Positions 51,889-60,500 of a DNA stretch of 64,000 nucleotides are shown here, piece after piece. A program made the translations under genes and the position numbers. A model generated the notes under the pieces. That model ran no database searches and was not told the origin of the DNA. It saw only the letters and a program-made list of their open reading frames with translations. The DNA lies in the NCBI GenBank assembly GCA_030149295.1, contig JASBRV010000102.1, positions 124,001 through 188,000 of the forward strand. The letters are read 5' to 3'. Source of the DNA: Bacteriovoracales bacterium (GTDB lineage Bacteria > Bdellovibrionota > Bacteriovoracia > Bacteriovoracales > Bacteriovoracaceae). The stretch's first letter is position 1. Each line of letters opens with the position of its first letter.

Positions 51889-51934
51889 GAATAAAGCTCA
51901 TAAACTCCCTTGGAGAAACTTATGAGCTTTATTC
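51889..51934 (+). promoter_or_regulatory. Perfect 15-bp hairpin sequestering the acyl-CoA dehydrogenase start
   Basis: GAATAAAGCTCATAA (51889-51903) is perfectly inverted as TTATGAGCTTTATTC (51920-51934). The start codon ATG at 51922 lies in the right arm, and GGAG in the 16-base loop can pair with CTCC in the same loop. In the mRNA both ribosome site and AUG would be closed. It may be an RNA switch, a protein-binding operator, or both. Confidence 0.8.
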
Positions 51935-53487
51935 AAAATCAACCTGAGTTTTCAGATCCCTATCATGAAAATCATTTTCAAAAAGCCCTGGAATGGCTCT
52001 TAAAAGATAAAAAACACAAAAAAGAAATTAAGAGTGACCTCAAAAGATTTTCAAAAAGACTAATAGAGGAAATTGATCAATGGGGTATCGATGCCGATGC
52101 TCATCCACCAAGACATATTCCCTATGGCCCTTATGGGGAAAGAATTGATGCCATCGAAGTTCATGAATCCTGGAAAAAGCTCGACGCTCTCAGTGCCGAA
52201 GAAGGCCTGATACAACTTGGTTATGATGAAAATAACAAAGAAAGTGGCCGTCTTCATCAATTTCTAAAGCTCTTTCTTTTTCATCCCTCCAGTGCTTTTT
52301 ATTCTTGTCCTCTTGCCATGACTGATGGCGCAGCGAAACTAATTCAAAAGTCACCCCTCTTTCATGATGATCCCTCAAAAACACAAGTTTTAGCACAGGC
52401 CTTTGAGCATCTCACCAGTCGAGATCCCCAAAAATTTTGGACCTCTGGCCAATGGATGACTGAAAAGACGGGGGGAAGTGATGTGGGAACAAGCGAAACC
52501 ATAGCTATGAAGGAAGGTGATACTTATCACCTTTATGGCACCAAATGGTTCACCTCGGCCACGACCAGCCAAATGTGCTTTACTTTGGCCCGCATTGAAA
52601 ATGCAGAAGCGGGCTCAAGAGGGCTCTCCTTATTTTTTGTGAAACTCCATGATGAGAACGGTCGTCTCAATCAAATGGAAGTTCGCCGCCTAAAAGACAA
52701 ACTGGGCACTCATGCTCTTCCAACAGCTGAAATCGACCTGAAAGGAACTCCTGCCCATCTCATTGGTAGACCTGGTGAAGGGGTAAGAAATATTTCTCAT
52801 CTTTTCAATGTGACACGTATTTATAATGCGGTAACCACCGTTGGCTCGTTTTCTCGTCTTCTGTCACTTGCCTATGACTACGCTCAAAAGCGTAAGGCCT
52901 TTGGCAAAAAGTTAATTGAGCACCCCCTTCACAAGCGAACCTTAGAAGAAGCCTCAATGGCCTTTCACGACTGTTTTCTTTTAACATTTGAAACCGTTCG
53001 ACTTCTACAAAGAGAAGAAGAGCTAGAGTCTCAAGGTAAAAGTGATAAATCAACTTCTATACTTCTTAGACTCCTTACCCCTTTAGCAAAGCTTTATAGT
53101 GCCAAAATTAATATGCAATGGACGAGTGAGCTGATCGAATCTTTTGGAGGAGCTGGCTATATTGAGGATACTGGATTACCTCGTTTTTTAAGAGACTCAC
53201 AAGTCTTTTGTATTTGGGAAGGCACCACCAATATCCTCTCACTAGATTGCTTAAGGGCTATCCAAAAAGAAGACGCCCTGACTCTCTTTTTAGAAGAAAT
53301 AAAAACCAGAAGTGAAAAGATTTCTCTGCCGGCCACCAAAGAATATTTAAAAGAAAAAACCGATGCCATTGAAAAGATTGTTATCACTTGTGATAAAGAT
53401 TCTCAATTATGGCAATTTCATGCCCGCGATCTATCTTTTTTGATTTGTGAAACTCTTATTCTTTGCCTAAGAGAAGAGTTTTCTTAA
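51922..53487 (+). CDS. AidB-like acyl-CoA dehydrogenase
   Basis: FAD-dependent acyl-CoA dehydrogenase fold. The protein has the AidB-type insert at the N-terminus, then GQWMTEKTGGSDVGTSE (FAD/acyl-CoA binding), YGTKWFTSAT-like text (LYGTKWFTSATTSQM), YAQKRKAFGKKLIEHP, and the C-terminal FGGAGYIEDTGLPRFLRDSQV with IWEGTTNI. Role could be fatty-acid or amino-acid oxidation, or an alkylation-response function as proposed for AidB. I start at ATG 51922 (TTGGAGAAACTT upstream); the ORF track begins at an earlier TTG. The start is buried in a perfect hairpin, so translation is probably regulated. Overlaps cpaF by 4 bp at the 3' end. Confidence 0.88.
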   Translation: MSFIQNQPEFSDPYHENHFQKALEWLLKDKKHKKEIKSDLKRFSKRLIEEIDQWGIDADAHPPRHIPYGPYGERIDAIEVHESWKKLDALSAEEGLIQLGYDENNKESGRLHQFLKLFLFHPSSAFYSCPLAMTDGAAKLIQKSPLFHDDPSKTQVLAQAFEHLTSRDPQKFWTSGQWMTEKTGGSDVGTSETIAMKEGDTYHLYGTKWFTSATTSQMCFTLARIENAEAGSRGLSLFFVKLHDENGRLNQMEVRRLKDKLGTHALPTAEIDLKGTPAHLIGRPGEGVRNISHLFNVTRIYNAVTTVGSFSRLLSLAYDYAQKRKAFGKKLIEHPLHKRTLEEASMAFHDCFLLTFETVRLLQREEELESQGKSDKSTSILLRLLTPLAKLYSAKINMQWTSELIESFGGAGYIEDTGLPRFLRDSQVFCIWEGTTNILSLDCLRAIQKEDALTLFLEEIKTRSEKISLPATKEYLKEKTDAIEKIVITCDKDSQLWQFHARDLSFLICETLILCLREEFS

Positions 53488-54614
53488 GCGGCCTGTTTCT
53501 TAAGGTCGTTATACCACTCGGGGCAGATGAATTGACTTTTGGGAAAGGGAAGCTTGTTAACGACAATGTCTTCAAAAAAGGTGGGAACATAGCCACAAGG
53601 AATCATCTCACCTATATACTTGCCTGTTTCAGGATCTTTTCCTGTTTGAACCCATTTAAAGATATCTCTTGAGATATAATTTCCGTTTTTATCAATCCCT
53701 AGAATTTCACTGATATGACTGGTTCGCCTGCCCCCATCATGATAGCGGCTACACTGCACAATGATCTGCATAGCAGAAGCAACCATTTTACGAATGGCAT
53801 CTGGTGGAATTTTGATATCACCCATCAGGCAAAGCGTTTCCAAACGAGTACAAGCATCAACGGGGTTATTAGCATGAACGGTTCCCATTGAGCCGTCATG
53901 ACCGGTATTCATCACTTGAATGAGATCGAGAGCTTCCTCGCCTCTCACTTCCCCAACAATGATTCTATCGGGCCTTAACCTCATGGCAGAAATCACAAGC
54001 TCACGAATTGTAACTTCTTCTACCCCTCTTGTTGGGTCAGCTTTTCTGGTTTCAAAATTGACCACGTGTTCTGCTTTTACCTGTAGTTCGGCCGCATCTT
54101 CAATTATTAATAAGCGTTGAGTTTTAGGAATACGTGAGCCTAAAACATTGAGCATAGTTGTTTTACCTGAGCCTGTTCCGCCACTAACAATGATATTTTT
54201 TCCAAGATGAATGCATATATCTAAAAAGCGAGCGGCCGATTTTGAAAGAGAACCAAAAGCAATGAGATCATTTAGAGTTAACTTTTCTTTGGTAAATTTC
54301 CGAATAGCAACTGTCGTTCCATTCTTTGCCATAGGAGGCAATACCACGTGAATTCTAGAACCATCAGGTAAGCGAGCATCAAGTCGTGGATTATCATTAT
54401 CAATCACACGACCTACTGATTGAGCAATCGCTCGCATCGCTGAAATAAGGGCGTCCTCGGTGGGAAATTGATTGTCAGTCTTATAAACTAAGCCTTTCTT
54501 TTCAACAAAGATTTCATGAGCTCCATTGATCATCACTTCTGAGACGCCCTCATCATCCAAAAGATCCTTAATGGGAGAGAGCAAACTCGCAATGGCATCA
54601 TTAAAAACTGACAT
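53484..54614 (-). CDS. cpaF: CpaF/TadA-type secretion ATPase
   Basis: Hexameric ATPase powering Tad-type pili or related secretion. Walker A is VSGGTGSGKTTML (about 145), the Asp box LLIIEDAAELQ, Walker B RIIVGEVRGEEALDLI and the His box GSMGTVHANNP. The N-terminal domain EVMINGAHEIFVEKKG is standard. The C-terminus adds about 60 residues with two Cys (IPCGYVPTF, FICPEWY). No tadB, tadC or pilin gene is near, so it may serve components encoded elsewhere. It lies 3 bp after a cupredoxin-like gene. Confidence 0.93.
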   Translation of the reverse strand: MSVFNDAIASLLSPIKDLLDDEGVSEVMINGAHEIFVEKKGLVYKTDNQFPTEDALISAMRAIAQSVGRVIDNDNPRLDARLPDGSRIHVVLPPMAKNGTTVAIRKFTKEKLTLNDLIAFGSLSKSAARFLDICIHLGKNIIVSGGTGSGKTTMLNVLGSRIPKTQRLLIIEDAAELQVKAEHVVNFETRKADPTRGVEEVTIRELVISAMRLRPDRIIVGEVRGEEALDLIQVMNTGHDGSMGTVHANNPVDACTRLETLCLMGDIKIPPDAIRKMVASAMQIIVQCSRYHDGGRRTSHISEILGIDKNGNYISRDIFKWVQTGKDPETGKYIGEMIPCGYVPTFFEDIVVNKLPFPKSQFICPEWYNDLKKQAA

Positions 54615-54617
54615 AGA

Positions 54618-55109
54618 TTATTCTTCCTTAGGCATCCAAATTTTCACTCGCTCACTGGCTATTTTTCTTTGGGCCCTCACTTTCTTTTCTAGTTTATCTT
54701 GAGGTCTTTCTAAAACCGTCAAACGCCCTTTCTGTTTGGTGGTTGGGCAATAAAAGTCCACTCTTTCTTCTCGGTCAAAAAAGAAGGTTCCTTCACTAAC
54801 TTTTCCATTTTCTGCGGCTAAAAAGAGATCTTTTCCCTTCAAAATGAAGCAACTTTTTTGGGTAGAGGTGCTCGTAACGAAAAAGCGCACCGTCTCGCCT
54901 TTAAAGACACTCAAACTTTCTGGATAGAAACCTTCTTCGGTCACGATGATCGATATTTCCCTCTTGGGGCCGTCAAAGGTGCGATCTTTGGCAAAAGGAC
55001 CATCTTCTAAGGCTTGCACACCTTGCCATGCTAGTAGCGCCCAAAGGATCAAAGAGACAGTAAAAGTCGTTTTCGCGTTAATAGGAGTATCCTCCGTAGG
55101 GGTTCTCAC
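54618..55109 (-). CDS. Exported cupredoxin-like protein lacking canonical copper ligands
   Basis: A signal-like segment TFTVSLILWALLAWQGVQAL is followed by a cupredoxin-like domain (about 45-125): ISIIVTEEGFYPESLSVFKGETVRFFVTSTSTQKSCFIL and VDFYCPTTKQKGRLTVLE. The usual His...Cys...His...Met copper set is not intact; the Cys of FYC remains while the following His is Lys. Copper binding is therefore unlikely or altered. A charged tail of 35 residues follows. The start may be GTG 55109, within a strong hairpin loop, or a rare ATT (55076) after GGAGG, which would give a shorter signal peptide. Coupled to cpaF. Confidence 0.65.
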   Translation of the reverse strand: MRTPTEDTPINAKTTFTVSLILWALLAWQGVQALEDGPFAKDRTFDGPKREISIIVTEEGFYPESLSVFKGETVRFFVTSTSTQKSCFILKGKDLFLAAENGKVSEGTFFFDREERVDFYCPTTKQKGRLTVLERPQDKLEKKVRAQRKIASERVKIWMPKEE

Positions 55110-55123
55110 ATCCCCTATCGGAG
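55092..55123 (-). promoter_or_regulatory. Hairpin around the start of the cupredoxin-like gene
   Basis: CTCCGTAGGGG (55092-55102) and CCCCTATCGGAG (55112-55123) form an 11-bp stem with one bulged base and a 9-base loop holding the GTG. The GGAGG on the downstream arm would be closed in this structure. Confidence 0.6.
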
Positions 55124-55188
55124 TAATGGGGTCCTTACTTTACTTTTTCAGTCAACTAAAGGCAGGCTTTCGTAAATTCAATCACTTA

Positions 55189-55794
55189 TTAGATAGTGAT
55201 ATCCCCAGGAGACTTTAAAAAGGGCTTCTTGGGCGTTTCCTTCTTTTGATTTTTCCAAGGAAAGAGGATGGCCAACTTCCCTTCTTTGGGTTCAATCTTC
55301 ATCTTCTCCCCATCACAACCCTCGGGTACAGGAAAGGATCTTTTTATAACAGATTTATGAGTACCATAGGAGCCTATTTTTCTTATCACATCAGCTTCAA
55401 TGGTTACCTGGCCTTCTTTGATTTTGACATCAAACTTCCCACCCTCACTAATCTCTCCATCAATAAGGTAAGTCATCCCCTCTTTACCCTTTACCCATTT
55501 GCCCGCAAAGCTTTGCCCATCGAAAAAAGGATCACTCTCAAAGGCCTTTTGCATTTCTTTTAAGACTTCATCACCCATAAGCTGATTACCATCCATCATC
55601 TTATCCATGCGCTCCAAGAAACCATCTTGAAAATATTTTTGTAAGAGCTCATTGTCGCGAAAAAAACGATTGCGAATGTCATCTATTAGTTTTTGATCGG
55701 GATCATTCGCCGAGCTAGCGCTTATCAAGCCCAAGCAAATGATCAACCTTGGCAGCAAAGATAAAATCCGAATGATAGAGTCCTTGAATATCAT
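55189..55794 (-). CDS. Exported small heat-shock (alpha-crystallin)-like protein
   Basis: The N-terminus IIRILSLLPRLIICLGLISASSAND is a signal peptide. The C-terminal half follows the alpha-crystallin strand pattern: GKFDVKIKEGQVTIEADVIRK, KSVIKRSFPVPEGCDGEKMKIEPKEGKLAILFPWK. Small heat-shock proteins are usually cytosolic holdases; an exported one would protect periplasmic or outer-membrane proteins. The middle is Met/Asp-rich and helical (MDKMMDGNQLMGDEVLKEMQ). The first 80 bases overlap the end of the upstream dehydratase gene in another frame, and no later start keeps the signal. Confidence 0.72.
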   Translation of the reverse strand: MIFKDSIIRILSLLPRLIICLGLISASSANDPDQKLIDDIRNRFFRDNELLQKYFQDGFLERMDKMMDGNQLMGDEVLKEMQKAFESDPFFDGQSFAGKWVKGKEGMTYLIDGEISEGGKFDVKIKEGQVTIEADVIRKIGSYGTHKSVIKRSFPVPEGCDGEKMKIEPKEGKLAILFPWKNQKKETPKKPFLKSPGDITI

Positions 55795-56059
55795 GGGTCA
55801 AAATCTCCACAGTTAATCTTTTAAACTCAATAGTGAGGCGCGGATGATGCCAAACCTGGTCGGCCATCTCTCCTATTAGATTAGCAAGACTTCTTGCTTT
55901 CTCAAAGTTGGTAGTAGGAAAAGATAAAATCAAGGGTGTTGATGGATTTTTATAAATCCACCCAGGAGAAAGATCACATAGGTACCCCTCACAAGTGGAC
56001 TCATCTAAAGGAGACGCCCCTGTGGGCGCTTGTTCTAACTTTTGCTCACTAAGTTTCAT
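55715..56059 (-). CDS. 4a-hydroxytetrahydrobiopterin dehydratase (pterin carbinolamine dehydratase)
   Basis: Dehydrates the carbinolamine formed by aromatic amino acid hydroxylases, or acts as a DNA-binding cofactor (DCoH-like). DQVWHHPRLTIEFKRLTVEILTHDIQGLYHSDFIFAAKVDHLL matches the family signature with the HHP pair and the THD-x-x-GL segment. 114 residues, usual length. No phenylalanine hydroxylase is nearby. It begins two bases after the redoxin gene ends and its tail carries the signal peptide of the sHSP-like gene in another frame. Confidence 0.88.
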   Translation of the reverse strand: MKLSEQKLEQAPTGASPLDESTCEGYLCDLSPGWIYKNPSTPLILSFPTTNFEKARSLANLIGEMADQVWHHPRLTIEFKRLTVEILTHDIQGLYHSDFIFAAKVDHLLGLDKR

Positions 56060-56061
56060 CT

Positions 56062-56643
56062 CTAGTATTTAACAGAACAACCGTAAGGGTTGGTCTTTGA
56101 GATTTTAATAGGTTTTCCTGCTAGAGCTTGATCGAGGGCCATAGAGACATAATTCTTAGCTCTTGGAATATCCGCACCATCTGCAGAAGAGATAGAATCA
56201 ATGGCTCCCTGATAAACCACTCTTCCCGTAGGATCGATAATGAACATGTGAGGAGTCGTTTTTGCCCCAAATTTTTGTCCTACTTTTCCGTCCCCATCAA
56301 GGAGTAAACTCATAGATCTCATCTGTTCCTTAGTATACATCTCCTTTGCAGCTTCAATGGATGCGAGATGACCTTGCTTTCCCTCGGCACTAGAGTTGAT
56401 CGTTAACCAAGAAACCTTTCCCGAATATTTCTTTTGCAGCATTTGCATATTTTTTCCATTGTAGTGCTTTCTGACAAAGGGGCATCCATCATTAAACCAT
56501 TCTAAGACCACATACTTTCCATTTTGAGCGTGAAGCTGAACTTCTTTGGGGGCGCCCTTTAAAGTAAAATCTGGCGCCATAGAATCCATTTCAAGAGCGT
56601 GAAGAGAGAAACATAGAAGAAAGGAAAGTGTGAATTTATGCAT
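56062..56643 (-). CDS. Exported thioredoxin-fold redoxin (AhpC/TSA-like)
   Basis: A signal peptide (MHKFTLSFLLCFSLHALEMD) starts at ATG 56643 after GGAGGTTCCC. The thioredoxin fold follows: APDFTLKG, YVVLEWFNDGCPFVRKHYNG with a single Cys (GCPFV rather than CxxC), KVSWLTINSSA, TTPHMFIIDPTGRVVYQGAID. A single-Cys site fits a peroxiredoxin-like or thiol-disulfide protein reduced by a partner. Family members of this type occur as PDO-like redoxins. A Cys near the end (YGCSVKY) may be the resolving residue. Confidence 0.83.
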   Translation of the reverse strand: MHKFTLSFLLCFSLHALEMDSMAPDFTLKGAPKEVQLHAQNGKYVVLEWFNDGCPFVRKHYNGKNMQMLQKKYSGKVSWLTINSSAEGKQGHLASIEAAKEMYTKEQMRSMSLLLDGDGKVGQKFGAKTTPHMFIIDPTGRVVYQGAIDSISSADGADIPRAKNYVSMALDQALAGKPIKISKTNPYGCSVKY

Positions 56644-56715
56644 GGGAACCTCCAAGAAACCTGAAAAACTAACTCAGCCATTATGTCAGCTAGGTCAAAA
56701 AGGGACAAGCGGGGG

Positions 56716-57438
56716 CTATTCGACGGCCCCGCATTCTCTAAGGACATTTTGTATTTCAGGATATTTTTGGGCAAGAATTAAAGCAGTAAAGGTTCTCTTG
56801 CGCCTCCCTCTGCCTCTTACCACTTTCACATTGGGATCTGTCTCTGGCAAGGTGCAAAGAAACTTCACAGTCTCAATGAGCCCTGCACCAGAAGCTTCCA
56901 TAAGGTAGCTAAATTGACCTTCATTTCTCGCATCAGGATTTGCCCCCAATAAAAAATAAATCTGGATAAGAGGAAGATACTTTTCTTCGTTTACGGCATT
57001 GGCCTCTTTGATTGATTTAAAAACTTCGAGGTTGGCCACTTCCTCTTCAAGGGCCTCCCCTTTAAAAATAGTCAGCCAAGAATTGGCGTCTTCACGATCC
57101 TGCACTAGACTTTCGGCAGAATCCCCCTCTTCATTTTCAATAGTAGGATCAGCTCCCGCTTGAATAAGATAGTAAGCAATAACTAGGCGATTGGAGATCA
57201 CGGCCTTAATTAGGATAAGCTCCCCCTCTTTATTGGGACTATTAATATCAATGTCGCCATTTTCAGAAAGTAGCTTTTTCACCGCATCTAAGTCATTTTG
57301 AATAATGGCAGCAGTAAGAGAATCCACTGCAGACAACTCACTATTTTGGGCTTCTAGCTCCCCTTGAATAATATTTTCTTGCTTGTGCATTTCACAGCTC
57401 ATGAGACAAAGAACAAAAACTAAGAGAAGGTTTTTCAT
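56716..57438 (-). CDS. Ankyrin-repeat lipoprotein at the end of the TonB operon
   Basis: The N-terminus MKNLLLVFVLCLMSCEM is a lipoprotein signal (lipobox LMSC). Ankyrin-like repeats follow: LTAAIIQNDLDAVKKLLSENGDIDINSPNKEGELILIKAV, YLIQAGADPTIENEEGDSAESL, IYFLLGANPDARNEGQFSYLMEASGAGLIETVKFL, and a last degenerate one ending LRECGAVE. It should bind protein in the periplasm. It overlaps the receptor stop by one base (TAATG), so it is co-translated with the TonB-dependent receptor and may assist it. Confidence 0.78.
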   Translation of the reverse strand: MKNLLLVFVLCLMSCEMHKQENIIQGELEAQNSELSAVDSLTAAIIQNDLDAVKKLLSENGDIDINSPNKEGELILIKAVISNRLVIAYYLIQAGADPTIENEEGDSAESLVQDREDANSWLTIFKGEALEEEVANLEVFKSIKEANAVNEEKYLPLIQIYFLLGANPDARNEGQFSYLMEASGAGLIETVKFLCTLPETDPNVKVVRGRGRRKRTFTALILAQKYPEIQNVLRECGAVE

Positions 57439-60400
57439 TAAAATGTCCTTGTGAAACTAAGCGAAGCTCTGCGGCCACGCTTAAAAACTTCAACGACTTC
57501 ATCCCCCATTCTTAAAATGGCATCAGGGTCGAGAATATTTTGAATTTTCAAGCGAACTTTATTACGGTTTTCTTTTCCAAATCTTTGAGAAAAAACAAAA
57601 TCCAACTGATCAAAGGGGTCTTGGTAAGTATCAGGTCTACGATCTGTGCCCACTGTATCGATCCTTGCTCCAAAACGATTAAAGAGAATCGTGGCATTTG
57701 TTCCCGAGTCTTTATTATCATAATCAAGATTTACATTAATGACATAAGGAGACTGGCCTTGCAAAGGACGAGAAGTATTCGTTACTTGAGCAGCAAGAGA
57801 ATCAAAGATTTGCATCTCGCTGTCGATCTGGGCGTAATTTCCCCCAAGCGCCAGTGGCTGGAGAGAATGGTGGATAAAAGAGAAATTTTTTCTAAATTCA
57901 ACTTCAAAGCCACGTACCCGGGCATTTCCTACATTTGCTAATTGGAAGCCACCTTCAGAGTAAGTCAAGACACCATTTTGAAAGCTCCCCGCCACTTCTT
58001 CAATAGGATTAGTGAAATCTTTATCAAAATATCCCACACTAATATTTTCTTGATTACCAAAGTACCACTCTAATCGAGCATCTCTATTGGCAATAATGGT
58101 GCCTTTAAGATCAGCATTACCGGTTACAGTACGATCTCTTTCATCATCATAATAACCTACAGGGTTTAAATCTTTAAAAGCCGGTCGACTAATCGTTTCG
58201 CTATAACCCAAACGAAATTGCATGGTATCGGTTAAAAAGAAAGTGAGACCAGCGGCAGGAAGATAATCTTCCATAAGAAGAGTGTTTTGAATTTCAACGA
58301 GTTGACTCCCTTCATAGGTTGTGATGGTTTGAGTGGAGTCCTCAAAACGCATGCCCAGATTCACTCTTAAGCGCTCAAAAATCTTAGTGTCTGTATCAAT
58401 AAAATAGGAGCGAATTTCCTGCTCGGCAAGAAATCGATCACTAGGAACCGTTGTGTCTACAAGAGTACAAGCCCCCTGACGAATCACTTCATCCGTACAA
58501 ATGCGATCGGGTGAGCTACCAAGAATCGTAGGGTCACCAGTGATATCGACGGCCGTTGCTGTATCAACTTCATATTTAAAGCGTTGAAAGCGTGAGACCC
58601 GATCTTTGTTCATCAGCCCTGCGCCCACTTTAGAGAGAAAGTTAAAGTTCTTGGTTTCAATAAGAGGAAGCTCTAGGGATACTTCTCCCTCTCGCACATT
58701 GTCTTCAACCAATCCAAATACTCTTTCGTTAGAGCGACCTTGATTATCAAAGCGCCTCTGCCCTTCATCGATAAGGATTTGATAATAGCGACTATCGGGT
58801 TGATCCATGAGGGCGTTTGAATAACTGCCCTTCCACTTGAGAAGTCTTTTTTGATTGCCACCAAGCTGATGCTCTCCACTTAGAATCTGACTAAAAAGCT
58901 GTCTTTCTTGCCACTCAATATTGGTGCCTTCATAAGCATTATCTTGGTCCCGAATCACTCTTCTTTCAACTCGATCCACAGATTTTCTGAGAAGAAGAGT
59001 GTTGGAACGGATATCAGCATAAGGACCAAGATCAAGGCCTAAGTTAAGCATTCCGGAGAGATTAATATCTCTTCTAGAGCGAATATTTTCCTGGGAACCC
59101 GAAAAAGTAAGAGCGCTTGATTCACTTGAGGTCACATCATAGGAAGTTCTTGAAACTTCATCATTACTGTATCGGTCCCCATACATACCTGCGACATTAA
59201 AGCCAAATTTCTTTCCTCGATACTTATAGGTATCCCCAATGCTCACCGAAAGTCCTGGAGGAAGAGATGTACGCTTTTGCTCGGTAGTATAATTTCTCTT
59301 AAAGGCCAATCCATACTCAACTGAGCGAGGATCATTATTAGCAATTCTTTGACCATTGGCAGTCGCATCGGCGATAATTGCGGGAAGGGCACGGGTACCA
59401 TCATCCATCCCTAACCAATCACGCCCACCCCCTTGATAACTATCGATAGTGCCTTGCCCATCTTCATAGGTGGTACTAAGGCTTACCTTGGCCGAAAATT
59501 CTTCTGGTATATCTTTAGTCTTGAGATTGACGGCACCTCCGCCAAAGTTTCCGGGAAGATTAGGGCCATAACTCTTTTGAATTACCATGGATTCTAAAAT
59601 TCCTGACGGAAAAAGATCCAACTGAACGACCCTTCTGGTAGGATCAGGAGAAGGAAGACTGGTTCCATTAAGAAGAACGTTAGAATATCTTTCCCCAAGA
59701 CCACGAATATAAACAAAACGACCGTCTACTACAGTAAGCCCTGTCACCCTTGCCAAGGAAGAGGCGGCATTAGAATCTCCGCTTTTTGCCATTTGCTCAG
59801 CGCCTAAAACATCGGCTACTGTGGAAGACTTTCTTCTCACTTCAATCAATGAGGCAAGGCTTCCTTTCACATGGGGCGCCACAACGACAAATTCTTCAAG
59901 TTCAAGACCGGCGGGAAGAAGTTGAACCGAGAGATTAACAGGCTTTTCTTTGAGAACCGTCTTATTGGAAACCGTATGCGTACCAAAGGATTTATGAATA
60001 ACCGTAAGGCTGTAGCGGCCTTCAGGAACTTCAATAGAAAACTTGCCCTTTTGATCAGTCACCACGGTATTTTCAAGACCCGTGATAAAGATACGCGCTT
60101 CTTTTACCGGCTTATTGGCATCATCAACTACAGTACCAGAAAGAACTCCTTTAGGTCCATTAGGATCTGTCGCACGGGGAATCTCTGGCTCTGAGATATC
60201 AGAATTGATGTTATTTTTTTCTGAATATGTATTGATAAGAACTTGAGTGGTTTCCCCATCAGCAATCATAAAGCTTACCGATTGAACCTCATCACCTTTT
60301 TTAAGTTCAAAGAAGTGGCGCCCTTCACTTAATTCTTTAAAGATCAAACCTTGTTTATCTGAGTTAAGTTTTTCTTTACCATCAAGGATAATCTCAACTC

Positions 60401-60500
60401 CTTGTATAGGAAGCCCATCACGAAACACCATCCCCTGAAAAGTGCCAGCAGCAAAAAGACTGCTACTAAAGAGAAAAGAAATGAGAAGAACTATAGGCAT
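57438..60500 (-). CDS. TonB-dependent receptor with two N-terminal CarboxypepD-reg-like domains
   Basis: Outer-membrane active transporter. A signal peptide starts at ATG 60500 (MPIVLLISFLFSSSLFAAG) after GGAGAG. Two beta-sandwich repeats follow (GTFQGMVFRDGLPIQGVEIILDG and GVLSGTVVDDANKPVKEARIFITG). The plug has AEQMAKSGDSNAASSLARVTGL, RGLGERYSNVLLNGTSLPSPDPTRRVVQLDLFPS and NFGGGAVNLKTK. The rest is a 22-strand barrel ending RRASLSFTRTF. The RGLGERYSNVLLNG plug type is common with TtpC-style systems. Substrate unknown; its co-encoded TonB machine suggests self-contained import. It overlaps the TPR gene by 10 bp. Confidence 0.92.
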   Translation of the reverse strand: MPIVLLISFLFSSSLFAAGTFQGMVFRDGLPIQGVEIILDGKEKLNSDKQGLIFKELSEGRHFFELKKGDEVQSVSFMIADGETTQVLINTYSEKNNINSDISEPEIPRATDPNGPKGVLSGTVVDDANKPVKEARIFITGLENTVVTDQKGKFSIEVPEGRYSLTVIHKSFGTHTVSNKTVLKEKPVNLSVQLLPAGLELEEFVVVAPHVKGSLASLIEVRRKSSTVADVLGAEQMAKSGDSNAASSLARVTGLTVVDGRFVYIRGLGERYSNVLLNGTSLPSPDPTRRVVQLDLFPSGILESMVIQKSYGPNLPGNFGGGAVNLKTKDIPEEFSAKVSLSTTYEDGQGTIDSYQGGGRDWLGMDDGTRALPAIIADATANGQRIANNDPRSVEYGLAFKRNYTTEQKRTSLPPGLSVSIGDTYKYRGKKFGFNVAGMYGDRYSNDEVSRTSYDVTSSESSALTFSGSQENIRSRRDINLSGMLNLGLDLGPYADIRSNTLLLRKSVDRVERRVIRDQDNAYEGTNIEWQERQLFSQILSGEHQLGGNQKRLLKWKGSYSNALMDQPDSRYYQILIDEGQRRFDNQGRSNERVFGLVEDNVREGEVSLELPLIETKNFNFLSKVGAGLMNKDRVSRFQRFKYEVDTATAVDITGDPTILGSSPDRICTDEVIRQGACTLVDTTVPSDRFLAEQEIRSYFIDTDTKIFERLRVNLGMRFEDSTQTITTYEGSQLVEIQNTLLMEDYLPAAGLTFFLTDTMQFRLGYSETISRPAFKDLNPVGYYDDERDRTVTGNADLKGTIIANRDARLEWYFGNQENISVGYFDKDFTNPIEEVAGSFQNGVLTYSEGGFQLANVGNARVRGFEVEFRKNFSFIHHSLQPLALGGNYAQIDSEMQIFDSLAAQVTNTSRPLQGQSPYVINVNLDYDNKDSGTNATILFNRFGARIDTVGTDRRPDTYQDPFDQLDFVFSQRFGKENRNKVRLKIQNILDPDAILRMGDEVVEVFKRGRRASLSFTRTF

